From NCBI RefSeq assembly GCF_016464385.1, contig NZ_JADMLH010000003.1:633458-697457 (forward strand): DNA of 64,000 nucleotides, read 5' to 3'. The notes below the pieces were generated by a model, which saw only the letters and a program-made list of their open reading frames with translations, made no database searches and had not been told where the DNA came from. Of the stretch, positions 49,798-57,915 are shown in pieces (position 1 is the first letter of the stretch; every line of letters begins with the position of its first letter). This DNA comes from Nucisporomicrobium flavum. GTDB lineage: Bacteria; Actinomycetota; Actinomycetes; Mycobacteriales; Micromonosporaceae. A program made the translations under genes and the position numbers.

Positions 49798-50985
49798 GTG
49801 GGATGGGTGACGCGGCTGTTCGACGCACGGGACTCGTTCGTGCGGATGCTGCTGCTCGACCTCAGCGGCCTGTCGTACCTGATCTTCAGCACGCCGGGCC
49901 GCTCGCCCACCACCGCGCAGTGGATCCTCGCCGGGACCGCCTTCGCGGCGGCGCTCGCCCTGCACCGCTGGCGCGTGGCCAACCTGCTGGTGCAGTCCGC
50001 GCTGCTGATCGCCGCGCTCGTGCTGCTGGACGACCCGCTGATCAACCAGGTGGGCACCGGCTGGGCGCTGCTGGAGCTGACGATGTGGGCGCCGCGGCGC
50101 CCGCTGCTGTGGGGCGGCGCCGGCATGGTCGCCACGATCTACCTCGTGGACGGGTACGCCCGCGGCCCGCAGCAGTGGCAGGCGCCGGTCGTCGGGCTGA
50201 CCGTGGTCGTGGGCCTGCCGGTGCTGCTCGGCCTGGTCATCCGGACCACCCGCGAACTGGGGTTGCAGGCCGAGGCGAAGGCGGCAGCCGAGCGCGGCCG
50301 GCAGGAGTCGGAGACCCGGGCGGCCCGGGCCGCGGAGCGCACCGCGATCGCCCGGGAACTGCACGACGTCGTGGCGCACCACGTGGCGTCGATGGTGCTC
50401 CGGGTCGGCGTGGCCCGGCACGTGCTGCCCGGACTCGACCCGCGGGTGGCCGAGGTGTTCGACGACGTGCACGGCACCGGCACGGCGGCGCTCGCGGACC
50501 TGCGCCGGCTGGTCGCGGTGCTGCGTGACCCCTCGGTACGCACCGACGCGGCGCTCACCGCGATCGGCCCGGAAGACCTCCCCGCCGCCCTCGCTGCGGC
50601 CGTCTCCACGGCGGAGCAGGCCGGGCTGACGGTCGACAGCGACATCGACGAGGAGGTGGGCACCATCGACGCCGTACGCGGCATGGCGGTCCTGCGGCTC
50701 ACGCAGGAGGCGCTGACCAACGTCGCCCGGCACGCCGGTCCCGCCGCCCGGGCCCGGGTCCGCGTCGCCGTGGCCGGCGGGGACGTGAGCTGGTCGGTGA
50801 CGGACGACGGCGGCGGGGAGGCGCCCGGCCTGCCCTCCGGCGGCGGCCACGGCCTGACCGGGATGCGGGAACGGGTCGAGGTGCTCGGCGGCCGGCTGAC
50901 CGCGGGCCCGTCCGGCAACGGATGGCGGGTGGAGACCGTGCTTCCGGCGGCACCGGCCGCCGCGACCGCCGAGGGGGTCGCGTGA
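49798..50985 (+). CDS. Sensor histidine kinase, NarL/DesK type
   Basis: A 395-residue HisKA_3 sensor. About five hydrophobic helices occupy residues 20-155, followed by a coiled coil, the phospho-acceptor His189 in AIARELHDVVAHHVASMVLR, and an HATPase_c domain with LTQEALTNVARHAGP and VTDDGGGEAPG, GHGLTGMRERVEVLGGRL. GTG 49798 has aaggtgg 5 bases upstream; GTG 49789 is less well placed. It overlaps its response regulator by a GTGA junction. The membrane signal is unknown; there is no extracellular domain, so it may sense membrane state. Confidence 0.9.
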   Translation: MGWVTRLFDARDSFVRMLLLDLSGLSYLIFSTPGRSPTTAQWILAGTAFAAALALHRWRVANLLVQSALLIAALVLLDDPLINQVGTGWALLELTMWAPRRPLLWGGAGMVATIYLVDGYARGPQQWQAPVVGLTVVVGLPVLLGLVIRTTRELGLQAEAKAAAERGRQESETRAARAAERTAIARELHDVVAHHVASMVLRVGVARHVLPGLDPRVAEVFDDVHGTGTAALADLRRLVAVLRDPSVRTDAALTAIGPEDLPAALAAAVSTAEQAGLTVDSDIDEEVGTIDAVRGMAVLRLTQEALTNVARHAGPAARARVRVAVAGGDVSWSVTDDGGGEAPGLPSGGGHGLTGMRERVEVLGGRLTAGPSGNGWRVETVLPAAPAAATAEGVA

Positions 50986-51605
50986 TCCGCGTGCTGCTGG
51001 TGGACGACCAGCCGTTGATCCGGGCCGGGCTGCGCATGCTCTGCGAGGCGGAGGCGGGCCTGACGGTGGTGGGTGAGGCGGCCAACGGCCGCGACGCGAT
51101 CGAACTGGCCGCCCGGCTCACGCCCGACGTCATCGTCATGGACCTGCGCATGCCGGGCGTCGACGGCATCACCGCCACCGGGCGCATCCTGGCCGCCCGG
51201 TCCGCCACCCGGGTGCTCGTGCTGACCACGTTCGGCGACGACGACCACCTGTACCCGGCGCTCACCGCGGGAGCCTGCGGCTTCCTGCTCAAGGACGCAC
51301 CCCCGGAGGAACTCCTCGACGGCATCCGCCGCGCGGCGGCGGGCGACAGCCCGTTCAGCCAGGACGTCCTGCGCCGCCTGGTCCAGCGGGCCGTGCACGC
51401 CCGGGCCGACCGGCCGCAGCCGGTGGCGGGGCTGACCGCGCGCGAGCGGGACGTGCTGAACCTGGTCGCGGAAGGGCTGTCGAACACGGAGATCGCCGAA
51501 CGGCTCCACATCGGAGTGACGACGGTCAAGACGCACATCACGAGCCTGATGGCGAAGACGGGCAGCCCCAACCGGGTACGGCTCGCTCTGTGCGCCCGTA
51601 CCTAG
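50982..51605 (+). CDS. NarL/LuxR-type response regulator
   Basis: A 207-residue response regulator: receiver domain VLLVDDQPLIRAGLRMLCEA with phospho-acceptor Asp54 in VIVMDLRMPGVDG and the conserved Thr/Lys in VLTTFGDDD and LLKDA, then a C-terminal LuxR helix-turn-helix (LTARERDVLNLVAEGLSNTE, IAERLHIGVTTVKTHITSLM). Partner of the preceding kinase by overlap; target genes unknown, possibly the membrane gene upstream or self. Confidence 0.94.
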   Translation: MIRVLLVDDQPLIRAGLRMLCEAEAGLTVVGEAANGRDAIELAARLTPDVIVMDLRMPGVDGITATGRILAARSATRVLVLTTFGDDDHLYPALTAGACGFLLKDAPPEELLDGIRRAAAGDSPFSQDVLRRLVQRAVHARADRPQPVAGLTARERDVLNLVAEGLSNTEIAERLHIGVTTVKTHITSLMAKTGSPNRVRLALCART

Positions 51606-51620
51606 AGACCACGGCCCCGG

Positions 51621-52259
51621 TCAGGCGGGGCGGGCGCGGTCGGTGGCGAGGCGCAGGGCGAGGGCGCCGAGGACCGTACCCATCACGTAGCGCTGCATCC
51701 GGAGCCAGCCCGGCCGGCGCGCCAGGAAGACCGCGATCGTGCCGGCCGCAGAGATGATCGCCAGGTTCACCGCGAGGCTGACGGCGATCTGGACGCCGCC
51801 GAGCACGAAGCCCTGCACCATGACGTTGCCGGCGCCGGGGCGGACGAACTGGGGGATCAGCGACAGGTACATGATCGCGGCCTTGGGGTTGAGCAGGTTG
51901 GTCAGCAGCCCCATCGTGAACAGCCGGCGCCCGGAGTCGACGGGCAGCTCGCCGGGGGCGAAGACCGAGGTGCCGCCGGGGCGCAGCGTCTTGACCGCCA
52001 GCCAGCCGAGGTAGCCGGCGCCGGCCAGCTTGACCACCACGTACGCCTCCGGCACGTGCACGAAGATCACGGAGAGTCCGAGGTTGGCGGCGGTCAGGTA
52101 GACCAGGAAGCCGATCGCGACGCCGCCCAGCGAGACGACGCCGGCCCGGCGGCCCTGGGTGATGCTGCGCGAGACCAGGTACATCATGTTGGGGCCGGGC
52201 GTCAGGACCATGCCGAGCGCGACGGCGGCGACCCCGAGCAGGGCGGCGAAGCTGATCAC
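51621..52259 (-). CDS. LysE/RhtB-family amino-acid exporter
   Basis: A 212-residue LysE-family translocator with six hydrophobic helices; GMVLTPGPNMMYLVSRSITQ is the family signature, followed by GYLGWLAVKTLR and LTNLLNPKAAIMYLSLIPQF. It exports amino acids or related metabolites; substrate unknown. GTG 52259. Monocistronic on the minus strand. Confidence 0.92.
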   Translation of the reverse strand: MISFAALLGVAAVALGMVLTPGPNMMYLVSRSITQGRRAGVVSLGGVAIGFLVYLTAANLGLSVIFVHVPEAYVVVKLAGAGYLGWLAVKTLRPGGTSVFAPGELPVDSGRRLFTMGLLTNLLNPKAAIMYLSLIPQFVRPGAGNVMVQGFVLGGVQIAVSLAVNLAIISAAGTIAVFLARRPGWLRMQRYVMGTVLGALALRLATDRARPA

Positions 52260-52320
52260 GTACGCCAGCCTGCCCGGGGGTGACAGCCGCCGGGAGAGCC
52301 AATCGGCGATCCGTGGTGCC

Positions 52321-52641
52321 TCAGGCGCGCAGGCGGGCGGCGATCGCGTCCACCGCCTGCTTGGCGGTGAGCAGGTCCGCGCCCGTCTCCGCCCGGTACG
52401 CCCGCACCGCGTCGATCAGCCGGTCGTTGCGCAGCAGGTTCTCGACCTCGGGGTACGCCGGCTCCGGGACGACCGCGCCGAGATGGGCGATCACCGCGTC
52501 GAGCTTGTTCTCGATCGTGGCGAGGCGGGCCGTGATGCGCTGCCGTTCCCGCCGCTCGATGCCCGCCGTCCCGACGGCGAGCAGGATCAGCCCGACCAGC
52601 AGCGCCCCGAGCACGACGACCGAAAGGATCTCCATTCCCAT
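52321..52641 (-). CDS. Membrane-anchored protein with L7/L12 C-terminal-like domain
   Basis: A 106-residue protein: an N-terminal hydrophobic helix (ILSVVVLGALLVGLILLAVG, residues about 5-24), a short coiled coil (ERQRITARLATIENKLDAVI) and a C-terminal segment VENLLRNDRLIDAVRAYRAE, TGADLLTAKQAVDAI resembling the helical core of the ribosomal protein L7/L12 C-terminal domain (helix-turn with ...GxxLxxAKxxV). It is not a ribosomal protein. Similar actinobacterial proteins exist without known role. Confidence 0.7.
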   Translation of the reverse strand: MGMEILSVVVLGALLVGLILLAVGTAGIERRERQRITARLATIENKLDAVIAHLGAVVPEPAYPEVENLLRNDRLIDAVRAYRAETGADLLTAKQAVDAIAARLRA

Positions 52642-52668
52642 GCGACGATAGTGCCAGGTCAGGGCCAG

Positions 52669-53133
52669 TCAGGCGGCCAGCGCGGCGGCGTATCTGCCCG
52701 CGAGCGCCGCCGATTCGCCGAGATCGGCTTCCACCACGGGCAGCGCCGGGAGCACGGTGGCGCCCAGTTCGCCCAGCAGCTGCGACAACAGCTTCGCGGC
52801 GGCCTCGGCCTGCGGTGCCACGCCGGCAGTGACCACGGGTACGGCGCGGACGCCGGCGAGCGCGTTCGCGGGCAGCTGGTCGAGCAGCACCTTGAGCACA
52901 CCGGTGTAGCTGCCCTTGTACGTGGGCGTCGCCACGACCAGCACCTCGGCGTCGCGGACGGCGGCGACGGCCGCGGCGGTCGCCTCGTCGCCGGGCGTGA
53001 GCAACCCCGGGCCGAGCGCGCCGACCTCGACCGTTGCGGACGCCCCGCCCAGCGCGGCCCCCACGGCCGTGGCGAGGACCGAGGTGCGCGACCCCGCCCG
53101 CGGGTTGCCGGAGACGACGACGATTCCGCTCAT
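52669..53133 (-). CDS. NADPH-dependent FMN reductase (SsuE/MsuE type)
   Basis: A 154-residue flavodoxin-like FMN reductase: VVVSGNPRAGSRTSVLATAV phosphate loop, VVATPTYKGSYTGVLKVLLD and the PVVTAGVAPQAEAAAKLL segment. It supplies FMNH2 to the monooxygenases upstream. ATG 53133 overlaps the stop of the SsuD-like gene (ATGA), so production of reductase and monooxygenase is coupled. Confidence 0.9.
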   Translation of the reverse strand: MSGIVVVSGNPRAGSRTSVLATAVGAALGGASATVEVGALGPGLLTPGDEATAAAVAAVRDAEVLVVATPTYKGSYTGVLKVLLDQLPANALAGVRAVPVVTAGVAPQAEAAAKLLSQLLGELGATVLPALPVVEADLGESAALAGRYAAALAA

Positions 53134-54203
53134 GCCGGTGGCTCCTTGAGGTTGAGCAGCGGGAGGACGCCCTCGCCGAAGCGGAACGCCTCCTCGAGGT
53201 GGGGTTGCCCGGACAGGATGACATGGTCGATGCCGAGAGCCCGGTACTCGGCGATCCGCTCGGCGACCTCGGCGTGGCTGCCGACCAGCGCCGTGCCCGC
53301 GCCGGGGCGGACCAGGCCGAAGCCGGCCCACAGGTTCGGCGAGATCTCCAGGTCGTCGCCGGTGGTCAGGGCGGCCATCCGGCGCTGCCCCTCGGACTCG
53401 GTGCGGGCGAAGCGTTCCCGCGCGGCGGCCACGGCGGCGGCTGGGATGCCGTTCAGCAGGGCGTCGGCCTCCGCCCACGCCTCGGCCGCGGTGTCGCGGG
53501 TGATGACGTGCAACCTGATCCCGTACGTCAGGGTCCGGTCGTGCTCCTTGGCGAGGCTGCGTACGGCGTCCAGCTTCGCCGCGACGGCCGCCGGTGGTTC
53601 GCCCCACGTGAGGTACGTGTCGGCATGTGCCGCCGCGACCCGCAGCGCAGCCGGCGAGGAACCGCCGAAGAACACCGGGGGTACGGGCACAGGCGCGGCC
53701 CGCGTCGTGGCCCCCGCGACCCGGTAGTGCTCGCCGTCGAAGTCGTACGGATCGCCGGACCAGGCCCCACGCAGCACCGTGAGGAACTCGGCGGTGCGGG
53801 CGTACCGCTGGTCGTGGTCGAGCCAGTCGCCGAAGCGGCGCTGCTCGGTGGACTCGCCGCCGGTCACGACGTTGAGCAGCAGCCGCCCTCCGGAGATCCG
53901 CTGGTACGTCGACGCCATCTGCGCGGCGAGCGTGGGCGAGATCAGGCCGGGGCGGAAGGCGACCAGGAACCGCAGCGTCCGCGTCTCGGCGAGCAGGGCC
54001 GCCGTGGTCAGCCACGAGTCCTCGCAGAACGTGCCGGTCGGGGTGAGCACCCCGGTGAAGCCCAGCTTCTCGGCGGCCCGTGCGACCAGCGCCAGGTAGT
54101 CCAGGTCCGGTGGCCGCTCGGTGGCGACGGTGGCAGCGGCCTGCCCGCCGCTGGTGATGCCGCGGCTGTCCCCGGCGGTGGGCAGGAACCAGTGGACGTG
54201 CAT
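53130..54203 (-). CDS. ssuD: SsuD-like FMNH2-dependent alkanesulfonate monooxygenase
   Basis: A 357-residue LLM-fold (bacterial luciferase-like) monooxygenase. MHVHWFLPTAGDSRGI, GFTGVLTPTGTFCEDSWLT, FLVAFRPGLISPTLAAQMAS, LLNVVTGGESTEQRRFGDWL and YDFDGEHYRV follow SsuD closely; Cys in TGTFCEDSW and Tyr/Arg positions are retained. It splits alkanesulfonates into aldehyde and sulfite. ATG 54203 begins 1 base after the flavin reductase stop region. Transcribed in the leftward operon. Confidence 0.9.
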   Translation of the reverse strand: MHVHWFLPTAGDSRGITSGGQAAATVATERPPDLDYLALVARAAEKLGFTGVLTPTGTFCEDSWLTTAALLAETRTLRFLVAFRPGLISPTLAAQMASTYQRISGGRLLLNVVTGGESTEQRRFGDWLDHDQRYARTAEFLTVLRGAWSGDPYDFDGEHYRVAGATTRAAPVPVPPVFFGGSSPAALRVAAAHADTYLTWGEPPAAVAAKLDAVRSLAKEHDRTLTYGIRLHVITRDTAAEAWAEADALLNGIPAAAVAAARERFARTESEGQRRMAALTTGDDLEISPNLWAGFGLVRPGAGTALVGSHAEVAERIAEYRALGIDHVILSGQPHLEEAFRFGEGVLPLLNLKEPPA

Positions 54204-54704
54204 CTACGCGGTCCGCTTCAGGTGCGCGTAGCTGCCGTCGTGGTAGACGAGCGGGGTGACGGAGGCGTCCTCGTGGTGCTCGCCCTGCGACGGGGTGGCC
54301 AGCACGATGGTGTGGTCGCCGGCCTCGACGCGTTGCGTCACCCGGCAGACCAGCGTGGCGAGGACACCGTCCAGCAGGGGTACGCCGTCCGGGCCGGATC
54401 GCCAGGCGCCGTGCGCGGCGAACCGGTCGATGCCCCGGGTGGCGAACGTCCGGGCCACGTGCTCCTGCTCCCGGGTCAGCACGTGCACGGCGATCGTCTC
54501 GGCGGCCCGCACCGCGGGCCAGGCGGAGGCCGTGCGGGCCAGGCAGAACGAGACCAGTGGCGGGTCCAACGAGACCGAGGTGAACGAGGTGGCGGTGAAG
54601 CCGGCCGGCGGTGTACCCGGCGCGGTGATCACGACGACGGCCGCGGCGTGGCGGCGCAGCAGCGAGCGGAAGAGGTCGGCGTCCACGAGCGTGGTGACGG
54701 TCAC
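54204..54704 (-). CDS. Flavin reductase (DszD/HpaC type)
   Basis: A 166-residue flavin reductase domain protein: LFRSLLRRHAAAVVVITAPG, GFTATSFTSVSLDPPLVSFC, RVEAGDHTIVLATPSQGEHH. It reduces FMN or FAD with NAD(P)H, like DszD, and gives the cluster a second reductase in addition to the flavodoxin-like one. GTG 54704 follows a ggggggc stretch. It ends exactly where the SsuD-like gene starts. Confidence 0.87.
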   Translation of the reverse strand: MTVTTLVDADLFRSLLRRHAAAVVVITAPGTPPAGFTATSFTSVSLDPPLVSFCLARTASAWPAVRAAETIAVHVLTREQEHVARTFATRGIDRFAAHGAWRSGPDGVPLLDGVLATLVCRVTQRVEAGDHTIVLATPSQGEHHEDASVTPLVYHDGSYAHLKRTA

Positions 54705-54712
54705 GTGCCCCC

Positions 54713-55813
54713 CTAAGCGGATACGAGCGAGCGGTGAGCCAGTTCCTGGCGGACCAGCGGGATGAGGTGGCGCCCGTAGTCGACGGCGTCGTCGACCGGG
54801 TCGTAGCCGCGGATGAGGATCGTGGTGACGCCGAGGTCGATGTAGTCGAGCAACGCCTTCGCGACGGTCTCCGGCGAGCCGACGAGGGCGGTCGAGTTGC
54901 CCTGCGCCCCGCTGGCCCGGGCGGTGGCCGTCCACAGTGCCCGGTCGTGCCGGTCGCCGTTCGCGGCCGCGGCGAGCAGGCGCTGGGAGCCGACGTTCTC
55001 CGGCTGCGGGCCGCCGAGCACCCGCGTCTTGTCCCCGGTGAAGGAGCCCTTCCCGCCGCCGCTCGCCTCGATGGCCGCGAGGATCCGCTCGGCGCGCTCC
55101 CAGGCCAGCTCGTCCGTGGCGGCGAGGATGGGCCGGAAGGAGACGCTGATGCCGAGCGGCCCCCGTTCCGCCGCCCGCGCGGCGGCCTGCACCGAGGCGA
55201 TCTGCTCGGCGGTCTCCTTCAACGGCTCGCCCCACAGCGCGAACACGTCGGCGACGGCCCCGCCGACCCGGTACGCCGCCGCCGACGAGCCGCCGAAGTA
55301 CAGCGGGATCCGGTGCGCCGGTTGGGCCAGCAGGGAGAAGTCCTCGAACCGGTAGAACCGGCCCTCGTGGGAGAACGGCTCCGGCGACGACCAGGCCCGG
55401 CGCAGGATCCGCAGGTACTCCTCGGTACGGGCGTACCGGTCGTCCTTGGTCAGGTAGTCGCCGTCGCGGCGCTGCTCGGCGTCGGAGCCGCCGGTGATGG
55501 TGTGCACCGCGACGCGCCCGCCGGACAGCTGGTCCAGGGTGGCGAACGTCCGCGCCGCCGTGGTGGGCGCGACGAACCCGGGCCGGTGCGCGATGAGCAG
55601 GCCCAGCTCGGTGGTGTGCGCGGCGGCGTACGCGGCGACCTGCGTCCCGTCCGGCGTGGACGATCCGTAGCCGATGAGGATCCGGTCGAAGCCGGCATCC
55701 TCGTGCGCGCGGGAGAACCGGCGCACGTACGCGGGGTCGATCGGCGGCCCCGATGGCGCCCGGGTCTCCGACACGTCCCGCGTGCCGATCATCCCGACGA
55801 ACTCCACGGTCAT
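54713..55813 (-). CDS. LLM-family flavin-dependent monooxygenase (copy A)
   Basis: A 366-residue luciferase-like monooxygenase starting VEFVGMIGTRDVSETRAPSG, with the flavin-site phrases AHEDAGFDRILIGYGSS, LLIAHRPGFVAPTTAARTFA, HTITGGSDAEQRRDGDYLTK and RFYRFEDF. It is clearly paralogous to the gene at 62185-63285. Sulfonate or sulfone oxygenation is inferred from context; SfnG/DszA-like roles are possible. ATG 55813 overlaps the flavoenzyme stop (ATGA). Confidence 0.88.
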   Translation of the reverse strand: MTVEFVGMIGTRDVSETRAPSGPPIDPAYVRRFSRAHEDAGFDRILIGYGSSTPDGTQVAAYAAAHTTELGLLIAHRPGFVAPTTAARTFATLDQLSGGRVAVHTITGGSDAEQRRDGDYLTKDDRYARTEEYLRILRRAWSSPEPFSHEGRFYRFEDFSLLAQPAHRIPLYFGGSSAAAYRVGGAVADVFALWGEPLKETAEQIASVQAAARAAERGPLGISVSFRPILAATDELAWERAERILAAIEASGGGKGSFTGDKTRVLGGPQPENVGSQRLLAAAANGDRHDRALWTATARASGAQGNSTALVGSPETVAKALLDYIDLGVTTILIRGYDPVDDAVDYGRHLIPLVRQELAHRSLVSA

Positions 55814-56952
55814 CGTACGGTTCCTTCCAGAAGGTCGCGGCCGGCGGCGCCCAGCACCACGTCGTCCTGCGGGGTGTGGATGCGCCCGCACAGCACGTCG
55901 CGCAGGTGCCGTTCCAGGGGGTTGCGGCGGGTCAGGCCGGCGTTGCCGATGAGCGCCACGGCGCGCTGCACGGCGTCGATCGCTGCGTTGGTGACCACGG
56001 TCTTGGCGAGGTTGGCGTGGGTGACGTCGCCGGAATCAGCGGTGGCGGTCAGCAGGGTCTGCGCGGACACCAGCGACGCCTGGATCGCGCCGACCTCGCT
56101 CTGGAAGCGGGGGAGGGAGGCGAGCGGCTTGCCGAGGTTGGTCGGCACGCGCTCCTGCAGGTAGCCGGCGAGCCAGTCACGGGCCGCGTACGCCACTCCG
56201 AGGTAGATCGCCGCGATGCCGAGCGCATTCCACGCCCTAAGGTCGCCGCCCTCCTGCCCGCCCAGCCCTAGCACCGCGCCGGCCGCCACCGGCACCCGGT
56301 CGAACGTGACGTCGTCGCTGCGCGAGGCCCGCAGTCCGAGGTGGTTCCAGGTGCGCTCGATCTCGATGCCGGGGGAGTCCGTACGCACCAGGAACGCCCC
56401 CGTCCGCACCGGATCCTCGTCGGTACGTGCCCACACCTGCATCCAGCGCAGCCCGGCGGCCCCGGTCGAGAAGATCTTGTGACCGGTGAGCTCCCAGCCG
56501 TCCGCGGTACGCCGGGCCGTCGTGGCGGGCAGGCCGCCGCGTGCCGGGGTGCCCAGGTCGGGCTCCACCCGCAGCGCGTTGATGAGCGTGGGGCGTTGCG
56601 CCGACTCGGCGAGCACCTCGGCGTACAGCTCGGCGGGCCACCCGTGGGTCTGTGCCTGGGCGGCGTGGGCGAACAGCGTCATCGCGCTGATCAGGGCCAC
56701 GGACGGATCACCCTGGCCGAGCGCGGTGAGGGTGCGCACGGTGTCGGTGAGGGTGCCGCCGGGGCCGCCGTACCCGGTGCCCACGGTGAGGGTGAGCAGG
56801 CCGGCCTCGTGGACGACGGCGAGGCCGTCGACCGGCAGCTCGGCGGTCCGGTCGTGGGTCTCGGCGTGGGCGGCCAGGGTCGCGGTGACGTCCAATAGAT
56901 GGGAAAGTCTTGGTTTCGGCAGTGCCTGGGCATCCGCGGCGGGGGTGGGCAT
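55810..56952 (-). CDS. SfnB/DszC-like acyl-CoA-dehydrogenase-fold flavin monooxygenase
   Basis: A 380-residue acyl-CoA dehydrogenase-type flavoprotein: HEAGLLTLTVGTGYGGPGGT, HKIFSTGAAGLRWMQVWART, WNHLGLRASRSDDVTFDRVP, and LIGNAGLTRRNPLERHLRDV. The group contains SfnB and DszC/MsuC-like enzymes that use reduced flavin to oxygenate sulfur compounds, fitting this operon. First gene of the leftward operon. ATG 56952 is the given start, but residues about 12-25 use untypical codons and a motif resembling the one at 63656 lies there (56899-56912), so a start at TTG 56895 is possible. Confidence 0.87.
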   Translation of the reverse strand: MPTPAADAQALPKPRLSHLLDVTATLAAHAETHDRTAELPVDGLAVVHEAGLLTLTVGTGYGGPGGTLTDTVRTLTALGQGDPSVALISAMTLFAHAAQAQTHGWPAELYAEVLAESAQRPTLINALRVEPDLGTPARGGLPATTARRTADGWELTGHKIFSTGAAGLRWMQVWARTDEDPVRTGAFLVRTDSPGIEIERTWNHLGLRASRSDDVTFDRVPVAAGAVLGLGGQEGGDLRAWNALGIAAIYLGVAYAARDWLAGYLQERVPTNLGKPLASLPRFQSEVGAIQASLVSAQTLLTATADSGDVTHANLAKTVVTNAAIDAVQRAVALIGNAGLTRRNPLERHLRDVLCGRIHTPQDDVVLGAAGRDLLEGTVR

Positions 56953-57006
56953 GGGCCTTACCGTGCGCCTCTCGCAGGCGAGGTGTCAACGGTGATCCCA
57001 TATCCT

Positions 57007-57027
57007 AGTAAACCTAGGGGGTTTACT
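57007..57027. promoter_or_regulatory. AGTAAACC dyad between the divergent sulfur operons
   Basis: AGTAAACC (57007-57014), TAGGG, GGTTTACT (57020-57027) is a perfect 8-base inverted repeat in the 111-base divergent promoter region, 37 bases upstream of the permease ATG. TTGACA (57027-57032) overlaps its right edge as a candidate -35. CCTAGTAAACCTA resembles CCTATAAACCTA at 63636-63647, so a shared sulfur regulator is plausible. Confidence 0.55.
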
Positions 57028-57063
57028 TGACATGGAGAACTTGGCACCGCAAGAGTTGCCGCC

Positions 57064-57915
57064 ATGTCCACCCCTGCCATCACCGCTGTCGAACTCCGCG
57101 GTCCGGCGGTGCAGACCAGCGCACCGAGGGTCGCTCCGCGCCGTCGCGGGCTGCCGTACAAGGTCATCTCCTGGGCCGTGCCGCTGCTGCTGCTCGGCGT
57201 CTGGGAACTGCTCGCCCGGGCCGGGGTGATCGCACCGAACGTGCTGCCCGCGCCCAGCTCGGTCGGCACCACCGCCTGGCGGCTGACCGAGACCGGCGAG
57301 CTGCCGACCCACCTGTGGGAGAGCCTGAAGCGGGCCGCGATCGGGCTCGCCATCGGCGGCAGCCTCGGGCTCGTGCTCGGCACGCTGACCGGCTTCTCCC
57401 GGCTCGGCGAGGCCATCGTCGACCGCAACATCCAGATCGTGCGGGCCATCCCGTTCCTGGCGATCCTGCCGCTGGTGATGGTCTGGTTCGGCGTCGGCGA
57501 GAGCGGCCGGTACTTCCTGGTCGCGCTCGGCACGCTCTTCCCGATCTACCTCAACACCGTGCTCGGCATCCGCCAGGTCGACCCGAAGCTGCTGGAGATG
57601 GGCCGCGTCATCGGCCTGCCCCGGCTGCGCCTGGTCCGCACGGTGATCCTGCCCGGCGCGCTGCCGTCCGTGCTGCTGGGCGTACGGCTGGCGCTCACCA
57701 ACGCGTGGCTCGCGCTCGTCATCGCCGAGACGGTGGGCGCGCCCGCCGGCATCGGCTACATGGCCACCAACGCCCGCGAATTCCTGCAGACCGACGTGAT
57801 CGTCCTGGTCATCGTCCTGTACGCGCTCATCGGCCTGACCACCGACCTGATCGCCCGGGCCCTGGAGCGACGTCTCCTGGCCTGGCACCCCAATTACACC
57901 GGAGGAACCAAGTGA
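57064..57915 (+). CDS. ssuC: Sulfonate ABC transporter permease
   Basis: A 283-residue BPD-type permease with six hydrophobic helices: VISWAVPLLLLGVWELLARA, AAIGLAIGGSLGLVLGTLTG, IPFLAILPLVMVWFGVGESG, and the EAA loop LLEMGRVIGLPRLRLVRTVI. Matches SsuC/TauC. It starts the rightward operon and its stop overlaps the SsuA GTG; ggaggaa at 57901-57907 serves the latter. Confidence 0.93.
   Translation: MSTPAITAVELRGPAVQTSAPRVAPRRRGLPYKVISWAVPLLLLGVWELLARAGVIAPNVLPAPSSVGTTAWRLTETGELPTHLWESLKRAAIGLAIGGSLGLVLGTLTGFSRLGEAIVDRNIQIVRAIPFLAILPLVMVWFGVGESGRYFLVALGTLFPIYLNTVLGIRQVDPKLLEMGRVIGLPRLRLVRTVILPGALPSVLLGVRLALTNAWLALVIAETVGAPAGIGYMATNAREFLQTDVIVLVIVLYALIGLTTDLIARALERRLLAWHPNYTGGTK

Noticed and set aside
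48772..50850. Nearly 700-codon minus-strand frame opposite the membrane protein and histidine kinase.
   Set aside because: Composition is Arg/Gly/His/Gln-rich without domains and it is fully antisense to two well-supported genes.
56986..57063. Short minus-strand peptide MSSKPPRFTRIWDHR in the ssu divergent region, tested as a leader peptide.
   Set aside because: No Shine-Dalgarno, no cysteine codons and it would cover the dyad; no reason to believe it is translated.
57032..57229. Short frame before ssuC containing a CRCCCS cysteine run, considered as a second cysteine leader peptide.
   Set aside because: The cysteines lie inside the ssuC coding region read in another frame, there is no proper ribosome site and the leader-peptide pattern is absent.
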